Shown: positions 57,371 through 64,000 of the stretch, piece after piece
Position numbering within the stretch: the stretch's first letter is position 1
Layout: every line of letters begins with the position of its first letter
Position numbers and translations under genes: made by a program
NCBI RefSeq assembly: GCF_016863275.1
Contig: NZ_BOOO01000038.1
Coordinates: forward strand, 1-64,000
DNA from: Planotetraspora mira
Lineage (GTDB): Bacteria; Actinomycetota; Actinomycetes; Streptosporangiales; Streptosporangiaceae
Length of the DNA stretch: 64,000 nt
Reading direction: 5' to 3'
Notes under the pieces: generated by a model
Seen by the model: only the letters and a program-made list of their open reading frames with translations
Databases searched by the model: none
What the model was told of the DNA's origin: nothing

Positions 57371-60300
57371 GTCACTCCAGAGAGGTGGGCGTCCCTGCCT
57401 GCCGGAGGCGACGCCTGCGGTGCCTCGCCGTCCGGACCGGCGATCCGGGGCGCCGGAGCCCTGGACGGGTCGTCGGGCACGTTGGCGAACAGCCGGGCGA
57501 GGAGCGGGAGGCAGAGCAGTTGCGGCACAAGGTCGCTCAGCGGCTGTCCCCAGGCCGTGTTCTCCGCGGAGAGCAGAGCGGTCCCGGCCGCCAGACTCAG
57601 CCCGGCGAGGGCGAGCGACGCCAGCGCGGCGGGCGCGGACGAGAGCGCGCGCGACACCGCCACGACGGCGGTCCCCCGCCGGGCGTGCTCGCCCGCCGAG
57701 ACCCGCCGGAACAACACGGTCGCGGCGAACAGCGCGGTCAGCACGGCGAGGCCCGTCAGGCCGCCGATCCAGAACCCGTAGACCGGCACGAACGGCCACA
57801 GCCACTTGACCCGCATCCCGCGGGGGCCGATCACGGGGTGGACGGCACGGCGCCGCGCGGGAACCACGGCGGCGGCCACCACGAGCAGCACGAGCACCAC
57901 CCCGACCGCCAGGCCGGCGCGGTAGACGCCGTCCGGCCGATAGCTCATGGTCACGGTCCCGTTCGTGCCCGCGGGCAGGATCCACGCCTGACGCCAGCCG
58001 TCGAGCCGCGCCGGCGTCAGTTCGCGCCCGGCGACGGAGGCCTGCCATCCGTCGTTGAAGTTCTCGTTGACGACCAGGTAGCTGGCCGCGGTCGCGTCGA
58101 CCTCGACCCGGCGCTCCCAGCCCGTCCACTCCTGGACGTCCACCGAGCGGGTCACCGTCGGCGGCGCCGCCTCGGCCCCAGGCCGGCGGATGACGGCCGT
58201 CCTGATCCGGTACGGGTCCTGCGGCGACGCGGACAGGCGCGTCTCCCCGGCCAGCACGTTGAAGGGCTCGCATGCCTCGTAGGTGAGTGGCCTTCCGGCG
58301 AGGACGTCGGCGAGCGTCCCGCCGACGATCTTGGTGTGCACCGGCGCGCCGTCGACCGACAGCGTGGGACCGAACCCGCACGGCAGCCGGAGCGGGTACC
58401 CGCTGAGCGCTCCCAGGGGCCGCACGCCGGGGATAGTGACGTCGTTCACCTCGATCGGCCGCGAACTGGACGCGGTGAACGCGATCGAGAGCTTCCCGGT
58501 CTTCATCGGCGGGAACTCGATCCAGCCGTCGCGGCCGACCCAGCCCTCACGCGTGCCGCCGTCGCCCCGCAGCGTCAGCCGTACCGGAGGGGGGCCGATG
58601 GAGGAGTCGGGGAACACGACCTTGATCCGGGAAAGGGTGACCGGACGGGCCAGCTTGACGTCGAGGGTCGGCGTCCGGTCGAGCGGGTCGGCGTACCAGA
58701 CCGTCTTGGGATTCGCGTCGAAGGCGGATCTGGCGATCGTCGCCGGGTCGCCGGTGTACGTCGAGGACGAGGTGACGATCAGGGGCTCACCCGGCAGCGA
58801 GGTGACCCGCTCGATCTCGGAGCGGTCGGTGAGCACGGCCTGCCCGCTGAGGGTCCGCTCACCCGAGCCCTGGGAGATGTAGGCCCGGTTGAAGCCGTAG
58901 GCGTCCTCGCCCTGGACGGCGAGCCCGGTGGAACAGGCCCAGACGTACGAGCCGCGCATGCAGGCGGGCACGTCCCCGTTCCTGCTGAAGGAGACGACCG
59001 CCTCGCCGCGGGGATCGCCGGGCGCCTGCGGAACGACGATGGTCCGGCCGGGCGTCACTCCGGGGATCGTGAGCTCGGTGATCCCGACCCGGCTGCCCAG
59101 CTTCATCTTGGGCTCGTAGGCCAGCTTCGTGATCCGGATGCGCACGCGCGTGGTCGGCCCCGGCGGCACGGCGAGGCGTTGCGGCTCGGCGGTCGCCGTG
59201 ACGGCCTGACGCCGGGTTCCCGCGTCGGTCTCGACCTCGACCTCCGAGGGCGGCGGCCCGATGTACGACTGGTCCAGGGCGAGCGTCACATAGGGGACGT
59301 CCGTGGCCTTGGTGAGCGTGACCTCGAGCCACTCGCCCAGCGGGCCGTTCCACCCGGCCGACCGCCAGCCGGTCCGCCTGTCTCCGTCGAGGGCCGCGAA
59401 GGGCTGGCGTCCGGGATCGCGCGAGCCCGGTATGGCGGTGGCGTCGGCCTCCGACGAGGACGCCCGAACACCGGCTATCTCCAGGAACCGCGCGGTCGAC
59501 TGGAAGGGTTCCCAGGCGGGATCGGTGAGATCGGGTCCCGACGTGGTCTCGCCGGGTGTCAGGGTGGCGCCCGAGACCTCTCTCAGGTCGCTCAGCTGGA
59601 CGTCGGTCTTCCTGAGCGTGTCGGTGACGACCGTGTCGTACGCGGGGATCGCCGAGGCGCCGGGATCGTCGCCGAGCACGACGGGCCGGTCATCGGGCAG
59701 GAGGCCCTGCTCCGCCAGGTCGAGCACGGCCTCGGGGGCTCCTCCCACGCGGAGCGCCCCCTTCACGGGCACCGTGCCGACCAGGGGGGCCGGGTCGCCG
59801 ACCCGGTAGATCTCCAGGGCGCTGTAGGGCTGGTCGAGCCAGCCCGAGGCGACGCTGCCGTGCGCGTCGCCCACGCCCGGGCCGAACTGCTTGACCAGAG
59901 TGATCCCGGGTGAGTCCTCGATCGCCTGGTGGACGCGCGCGGGCCAGGCCGTGCCTATGGTGCGGCGGTCGAGGTCGTTGCGCACGACCAGATAGCCGAC
60001 CCCGATCCGGCGCAGCGTGTCGGTGAGCCCGGCCGAGCCCTGCCCCGACGCGAAGCGGTCGTCTATGGCCGCCAGCAGCCGGCTGGAGCCCGCGGACCCC
60101 CAGGGGACGATGGTGTGCGTCGCCCAGCGTGCCGTGAGCAGCGGCTGCATGGGTTCGTCCAGCGGGCGCCCCCACTGGTACTCGCCGCGCTTGGAGCCGG
60201 GAACGGCCAGGACCATCTGGTCACCGGCGTTCTCGTCCAGCCACGTGGTCGCCTGCTTCCAGTAGGCGGGGATCTCCGTGAAGGATCCCGAGGGCGCGAG

Positions 60301-61572
60301 CCCCTCCGCGACGATCGGCACGCAGGTCGCGGCGACCATCGCGACACCCGCCGCCGCCAGCGGCAGGCGGGCGGGCGGCTTCACCAGGGCGAGCAGCCCG
60401 GCGAGCCCGAGCACCACGGGCAGCCGGATCAGCGCGTCGAACTTGTGGAGGTTGCGGAACACCGCGAGAGGCCCGTCGAGCGTCTGCACGACGGCGTCGT
60501 TCAGCGGGCCCGCGATGGCGCTCGCGTGACCGGCCGCCACGATCGCCACCCCCACGAGCAGGGTGATGACCAGGAATGCGCGCTCCGGCAGGCTCCGGAG
60601 GGCGAGACCGGCCAGCCCCAGTCCCGCGAGCAGGACGGTGACCACGATCAGCCACGGGCTGAAGGCCTGCTGGTAGGCCCCCGCCATCCACGGCTGGCCG
60701 TCCACGGACAGGAAGGCCAGCCAGCTGGAGGTGCCGCGCAGGACGTTGGTCAGCGACGTGACCCCGGTCGTCGCGGTGGCGTTCTCGATGAACGGGAGGA
60801 AGGAGAAGACGTAGCGGCCGAGGACGAGCAGCGGAACCGCCCACCAGAACGACACCGCCGCGATCAGGACGCACCACCAGGCCGTCAGGCGGCGGCGCAG
60901 CGGCCCGCGGGCCCGGGTCAGCAGATAGACGGCGGGGGCGATGAGCACGGCGATCTCCGCCGTGGCGTTGACGCCGCCGCAGAGCAGGAACGCGAGCGCC
61001 GACAACGCGGCGGCCCTGCGCGGGCCCGTCACTCCTTGCGTGCCCCGGACCAGCGGAAGCATGATCCACGGCATCATCGCGCTGGGCAGGAACTCGGAGG
61101 AGTTGATGCCGATCAGCGCCTGCGCGTGCGGAGCCAGCGCGTACGCGAGACCGGCGAGGATGCGTGTGTTCGGCGTGCCGACGCGCAGGGCACGGGCGAG
61201 TTGCACCACTCCGAGGAAGGCGGCACAGAGCACGAACGACATCCACAGCCGCTGGACGTTCCACGCGGGCATGTCGAGCTTGAGCCACAACGCGTAGAAG
61301 GGCCCCATGGGGAACAGGTAGCCGTAGGCCTGGTTCTGCAGGTGGCCGAAGTAGTCGTTGTCCCACAGGTGCAGTGCCCGGCCGAGGAAGCGCAGCGGAT
61401 CGACCGCCATGTCGAGCTTGGTCTCGGCGATGATCTTCTCGGTGGCCGTGTTGAACGCGATCGCACCGAGGAGCAGGCATCCGGCGACAAGCCGCAGCCT
61501 GTGCCTGAACCGTTCGCCGTAGGAATCGGCCTCTGCGGGAGCCAGCTGGCCGATCCAGTTGGCAACCGTCAC
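57367..61572 (-). CDS. aftD: AftD-like alpha-(1->3)-arabinofuranosyltransferase family protein (DUF3367)
   Basis: A 1401-aa membrane protein. A GT-C membrane domain covers residues ~1-430 with about eleven TM helices; the catalytic loop has an Asp pair in LHLWDNDYFGHL (Asp71, Asp73), then GYLFPMG. After that comes a large extracytoplasmic region with two discoidin-like (F5/8) carbohydrate-binding modules, at about residues 700-800 (DGDRRTGWRSAGW) and about 900-1010 (NPKTVWYADPLD), and a beta domain ending in NENFNDGWQASVAG. The last part carries more TM helices (~1185-1360). This is the AftD layout: it transfers arabinofuranose from decaprenylphosphoryl-arabinose. GTG 61572 overlaps the GT4 stop (GTGA). 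Confidence 0.9.
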   Translation of the reverse strand: MTVANWIGQLAPAEADSYGERFRHRLRLVAGCLLLGAIAFNTATEKIIAETKLDMAVDPLRFLGRALHLWDNDYFGHLQNQAYGYLFPMGPFYALWLKLDMPAWNVQRLWMSFVLCAAFLGVVQLARALRVGTPNTRILAGLAYALAPHAQALIGINSSEFLPSAMMPWIMLPLVRGTQGVTGPRRAAALSALAFLLCGGVNATAEIAVLIAPAVYLLTRARGPLRRRLTAWWCVLIAAVSFWWAVPLLVLGRYVFSFLPFIENATATTGVTSLTNVLRGTSSWLAFLSVDGQPWMAGAYQQAFSPWLIVVTVLLAGLGLAGLALRSLPERAFLVITLLVGVAIVAAGHASAIAGPLNDAVVQTLDGPLAVFRNLHKFDALIRLPVVLGLAGLLALVKPPARLPLAAAGVAMVAATCVPIVAEGLAPSGSFTEIPAYWKQATTWLDENAGDQMVLAVPGSKRGEYQWGRPLDEPMQPLLTARWATHTIVPWGSAGSSRLLAAIDDRFASGQGSAGLTDTLRRIGVGYLVVRNDLDRRTIGTAWPARVHQAIEDSPGITLVKQFGPGVGDAHGSVASGWLDQPYSALEIYRVGDPAPLVGTVPVKGALRVGGAPEAVLDLAEQGLLPDDRPVVLGDDPGASAIPAYDTVVTDTLRKTDVQLSDLREVSGATLTPGETTSGPDLTDPAWEPFQSTARFLEIAGVRASSSEADATAIPGSRDPGRQPFAALDGDRRTGWRSAGWNGPLGEWLEVTLTKATDVPYVTLALDQSYIGPPPSEVEVETDAGTRRQAVTATAEPQRLAVPPGPTTRVRIRITKLAYEPKMKLGSRVGITELTIPGVTPGRTIVVPQAPGDPRGEAVVSFSRNGDVPACMRGSYVWACSTGLAVQGEDAYGFNRAYISQGSGERTLSGQAVLTDRSEIERVTSLPGEPLIVTSSSTYTGDPATIARSAFDANPKTVWYADPLDRTPTLDVKLARPVTLSRIKVVFPDSSIGPPPVRLTLRGDGGTREGWVGRDGWIEFPPMKTGKLSIAFTASSSRPIEVNDVTIPGVRPLGALSGYPLRLPCGFGPTLSVDGAPVHTKIVGGTLADVLAGRPLTYEACEPFNVLAGETRLSASPQDPYRIRTAVIRRPGAEAAPPTVTRSVDVQEWTGWERRVEVDATAASYLVVNENFNDGWQASVAGRELTPARLDGWRQAWILPAGTNGTVTMSYRPDGVYRAGLAVGVVLVLLVVAAAVVPARRRAVHPVIGPRGMRVKWLWPFVPVYGFWIGGLTGLAVLTALFAATVLFRRVSAGEHARRGTAVVAVSRALSSAPAALASLALAGLSLAAGTALLSAENTAWGQPLSDLVPQLLCLPLLARLFANVPDDPSRAPAPRIAGPDGEAPQASPPAGRDAHLSGVT

Positions 61573-62828
61573 TGAGCCACTCCGCGGGAGGGGGGACCAG
61601 AGCCGCTTTTCTCTAGCTCTGTGGCAATTAGTTCCGTCATGCTAGCGCCGGTCTTCCCCCACGTGAACTCACGCGCCCACATCCGGCATGCGACCCCCAT
61701 CCGCGCGCGCGTACGGGGGTCGCCGAGCTCCTTCAGCGCGAGCCGGACGACGTCGGCGAGGCTCTCCCCGTCACGGACCAGCCAGCCGGTGACGCCGTGC
61801 CGTACCGAGTCGCGCAGGCCCGCGACGTCGTAGGCCACGGTGGGCACGCCGAGCGCCGCCGCTTCGATGACCGTCAGCCCCCAGCCCTCGAACTCGGACG
61901 CGGTGACGTTGAGGCGGGCCCCGCTGAGCACGGCGTTCTTGTCCGCCTCGGAGAGGAAGCCGCGCAGGTGCACCCGTCCGGCCACGTCGGGCTCGTTCGC
62001 ACGGGCCGCGAGCGGGCCGAACTCGGGACCCCGCCCGACGACGTGGACGTGCAAGCCCGGCCAGTCCCCCGCCAGGTCGGCGGCGAGCGCGACCACCCGT
62101 TCCACGCGTTTGTGCCCGACCAGCCGGCCGAGGTAGACGACGGCCGGGTCCCCCGGCACCGCGTCACGCGCGATCGGCCGGGCCACCGGGCTGCCGTTCG
62201 GGACGATCTCGATCGGCGCGAGCCAGCGCAGCCGCTCGCGCAACTCGGTGGCCGACGACTCCGACACCGTGACGGTGAGGCAGCGCCGATAGATCAGCCG
62301 GGCGACCGGCCCCTCGACGAAGCATCCGATCCGCGCGATCCGCCGGGAGAAGAACGCGTAGAACTGACGGTCGTGCACATGGTGGATGAGGGAGATGACC
62401 CGCGTCCTGCGCGACACCACTACGGGGGCGAAGAACGGGATGCCGTTCATGCAGTCGACCACCAGGTCGAACCGCCTGCGCCGCAGCAGCAGCCACAGCG
62501 GGACGAGCAGGTGGACGAGGTAGCGGTTGCCCATCCTCCGCAACTCGACGCCGTCGCGGCGCTCGGCGCGCGGCTGTCCGGGCTCCCTGCTCGTCACGAA
62601 ATGCACTCGGGCGCCCTGCCCGACCAGGTGGACCGAAACCTGCCAGGCGTACTCCTCGGCGCCGCCGGCGACCGACTGGCCCGGCTCCCGGAAGTTCAGC
62701 AGGGCCACGCGCACGCCGCGCAGAGCCGGTGCGGACGCGGGTTGCCCGGCGGTCAGCTGCGGCCTGTCGCGGTCCGTGAGAGACGAGACGCGCCCGGCGG
62801 GGTTGGTGTTCGCCCTCTGTGCGACCAC
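61569..62828 (-). CDS. GT4 family glycosyltransferase
   Basis: A 419-aa cytoplasmic GT-B enzyme. GTG 62828 has GAAGGAG five bases upstream; the start at 62897 is less likely. The N-terminal domain has EPGQSVAGGAEEYAWQVS and DLVVDCMNGIPFFAPV; the C-terminal donor domain has VVYLGRLVGHKRVERV at ~215-230 and the E-x7-E motif in SEFEGWGLTVIEAAALGVPTVAYD at ~325-348. It is probably the homologue of Rv0225 of M. tuberculosis, near aftD there too. The sugar donor is unknown. The stop overlaps the AftD-like start, so it is the first gene of that operon (GT4, aftD, GT-C-like, DUF3068). Confidence 0.9.
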   Translation of the reverse strand: MVAQRANTNPAGRVSSLTDRDRPQLTAGQPASAPALRGVRVALLNFREPGQSVAGGAEEYAWQVSVHLVGQGARVHFVTSREPGQPRAERRDGVELRRMGNRYLVHLLVPLWLLLRRRRFDLVVDCMNGIPFFAPVVVSRRTRVISLIHHVHDRQFYAFFSRRIARIGCFVEGPVARLIYRRCLTVTVSESSATELRERLRWLAPIEIVPNGSPVARPIARDAVPGDPAVVYLGRLVGHKRVERVVALAADLAGDWPGLHVHVVGRGPEFGPLAARANEPDVAGRVHLRGFLSEADKNAVLSGARLNVTASEFEGWGLTVIEAAALGVPTVAYDVAGLRDSVRHGVTGWLVRDGESLADVVRLALKELGDPRTRARMGVACRMWAREFTWGKTGASMTELIATELEKSGSGPPSRGVAQ

Positions 62829-63104
62829 GACCACTCCTTCGGGTGACACCGCGCGGGGCGAGCCAGTCGCGGTCGCGGGCTGAAAGGACGCTGACAAAGG
62901 ACGGGGGACCGGGACAGGACAGAGACGGGCCCGGATCCGGGCATGGCGGGATGGGGACCCGGCGTGGCCGGGCCGCCCATCGGAAATCCATCGGCCGTCC
63001 GCGCCGCTCCCGCGGCTGCGACGTCCGGTACGGCGGGCCGCCGCGCGTCAAGGAAGGCCGCTCCTCGATGAAGGAGGGCCCTCAGAGAAGGAAGGCCCGA
63101 CGCC

Positions 63105-63236
63105 TCACCTGTCGCCGTAGTTGTAGAGAGGCTTGTTCGGCGGCGCCGGGGCAGGTGAAGCCACGTTGACCACCGCCACCGAGGCGAGGCCGGCGAGCAC
63201 GGCTCCGACCACCAAAGCGGCTAGTACTTTCAACAC
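63105..63236 (-). CDS. DUF2613-like small membrane protein
   Basis: A 43-aa protein that short-ORF filters miss. GTG 63236 is eight bases after GGAGGGAG. The sequence begins VLKVLAALVVGAVLAG and has one TM helix at ~4-24, then a Pro/Ala stretch and the conserved end NKPLYNYGDR. Actinobacterial DUF2613 proteins have this plan, and M. tuberculosis has one (Rv0236A) beside aftD, as I recall. It may be exported or membrane anchored. It lies between the GT4 gene and the membrane protein cut by the right edge, all on the same strand. Confidence 0.8.
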   Translation of the reverse strand: MLKVLAALVVGAVLAGLASVAVVNVASPAPAPPNKPLYNYGDR

Positions 63237-63375
63237 GAGTGCTTCTCCCTCCACGTGCGGAATCCGCAGTGGGCCGAGACTAGAACGTGATCCAGGTCAT
63301 AATCCATAGCATTCGTCAAACCGTGATAAAAAACGTTACTCACGGGTATAGCGCGAAAAAGCAGTGGGAAGCGGC

Positions 63376-64000
63376 TCACAGTCGTATCAGCAGCAGTTCA
63401 GCGTCCCGCCAGACGGGAATCGCTCCAGGTAGCCGGGACAGGAACGCGTTCTGATTTCGGCTTTCCACCAGGACATAACGCACTCCCTCATCGGCGAACG
63501 CCGCGGTGAGCGGACCGCTCCCGGAGACCAGGGCCCCGACTCTGCGGTTCAGCGGATCCTCCGAGGCCACCCGGATGCGTCCTCCGCCGGGGACGCCCAC
63601 CACCAACGCGTCGTCCCACACGACCCGTCGCGCGAACGACTTGGTCGCCGGGTCGAGCACCACCCGGCCCTCGTTCCAGCCGAACGCCCGGTAGGCCCCC
63701 CAGGGCAGCGACACCAGCGCGCCCGGAGCAGGGTCGTGGTTCACGATGGCCTGGACGGCCCGCCACCCGTCCGGGTACTCGGCCGATCCGAGCCTCCCGA
63801 AGGCCCCCAGGGCGAAGGTCGGCAGGGCGAGCACGGGCACGGCGGCCGCCGCGAACGCGATCCGGCCGAAGGCGGCCCGGTCCAGCCACGTCACCGCGGC
63901 GGCGAACCCGACGGCGAGCGCCAGGGCCAGCGGGGCGATGTACAACTGGCCGTCGCGGAACGGCCCGAAACCGGCCCACACGCCCATCAGACTCTGGAGG
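63376..64000 (-). CDS. polytopic membrane protein, 5' part cut by the right edge
   Basis: Only the C-terminal part (about 208 residues) is visible; the frame stays open past an internal ATG at 63987 to the window end with no ribosome site, so the gene starts outside. Two TM helices are visible (~15-35 and ~40-62 of this fragment: LALALAVGFAAAVTWL, IAFAAAAVPVLALPTFALGAF), then an extracytoplasmic domain with SLPWGAYRAFGWNEGRVVLDPATKSF, typical of the C terminus of GT-C or related integral membrane glycosyltransferases. It may correspond to Rv0226c in the mycobacterial locus. Upstream of the DUF2613-like gene, same strand. Confidence 0.7.
   Translation of the reverse strand, partial: LQSLMGVWAGFGPFRDGQLYIAPLALALAVGFAAAVTWLDRAAFGRIAFAAAAVPVLALPTFALGAFGRLGSAEYPDGWRAVQAIVNHDPAPGALVSLPWGAYRAFGWNEGRVVLDPATKSFARRVVWDDALVVGVPGGGRIRVASEDPLNRRVGALVSGSGPLTAAFADEGVRYVLVESRNQNAFLSRLPGAIPVWRDAELLLIRL

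Noticed and set aside
57371-58381. N-terminal extension of GT-C-like paralogue 4 to 959 aa
   Set aside because: The extra 337 residues are Arg-rich shadow sequence of the AftD-like gene; the GTGA overlap at 57367-57370 gives a natural start.
59929-61575. Plus-strand 548-aa ORF
   Set aside because: Antisense to the AftD-like gene; Arg/Gln/Asp/Gly-rich shadow composition.
1-64000. tRNA, rRNA or riboswitch genes
   Set aside because: No clover-leaf, CCA-type 3' end or known aptamer core was recognised on either strand by reading; a covariance-model search was not possible.

Overview
The window is high-GC actinomycete chromosome with GTG/TTG starts, overlapping stop/start pairs and many convergent genes. 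Gene content fits Streptosporangiales or a relative: SURF1, LuxR- and OmpR-type two-component systems, secreted streptogrisin-like proteases, acyl-CoA catabolism and an arabinan-type envelope locus. The genus is an inference. I saw no rRNA, tRNA, phage, transposase or cas gene.

Layout. 1-9.5 kb: a Ser/Asp/Pro-rich protein cut by the left edge; an OmpR regulator and a very long histidine kinase fused to a multi-TM domain; hemerythrin protein; double-HxlR regulator; small membrane proteins; SURF1. 9.6-21 kb: flavin monooxygenase, gamma-glutamyltransferase, a NarL-type two-component pair, a Cys-rich small protein, a Sel1-repeat protein, alanine dehydrogenase with a class III aminotransferase, and an M20 dipeptidase. 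21-35 kb: a substrate-binding/VWA protein with a coiled-coil partner, PLP lyase/LysR pair, LysE exporter, and an acyl-CoA operon (two AMP-ligases, two thiolase-fold proteins, a DUF35 protein, a divergent enoyl-CoA hydratase). 34.6-45 kb: DUF89-type protein, two large polytopic membrane proteins, nitronate monooxygenase, LysR regulator and two tandem S1 proteases. 45-64 kb: a cell-envelope arabinose locus with dprE2, dprE1 and a UbiA-type phosphoribosyltransferase for decaprenylphosphoryl-arabinose, then two DUF3068 proteins, an acyltransferase, a methyltransferase, two more of the large membrane proteins, an AftD-like arabinofuranosyltransferase, a GT4 glycosyltransferase and a 43-aa DUF2613-like protein. 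As far as I recall, several of these (methyltransferase, GT4, DUF3068, acyltransferase, AftD, small protein) also lie together around Rv0224c-Rv0236c in Mycobacterium tuberculosis.

The least explained structure is a family of intergenic arrays at 20927-21349, 26715-27118 and 29913-30030. Each unit carries CGTGATCATGCACAGGTTCG or a variant, and the units repeat at exactly 53 bp. The first two arrays have the same design, five units in one orientation followed by four in the other; the third is a three-unit half. They fit neither CRISPR nor a standard insertion sequence. Other notable points are a histidine kinase whose ATPase domain is interrupted by a 15-bp-repeat expansion, four paralogous GT-C-like membrane proteins, two thiolase-fold proteins without the nucleophilic Cys, and DprE1 with Ala where the benzothiazinone-target Cys normally lies.
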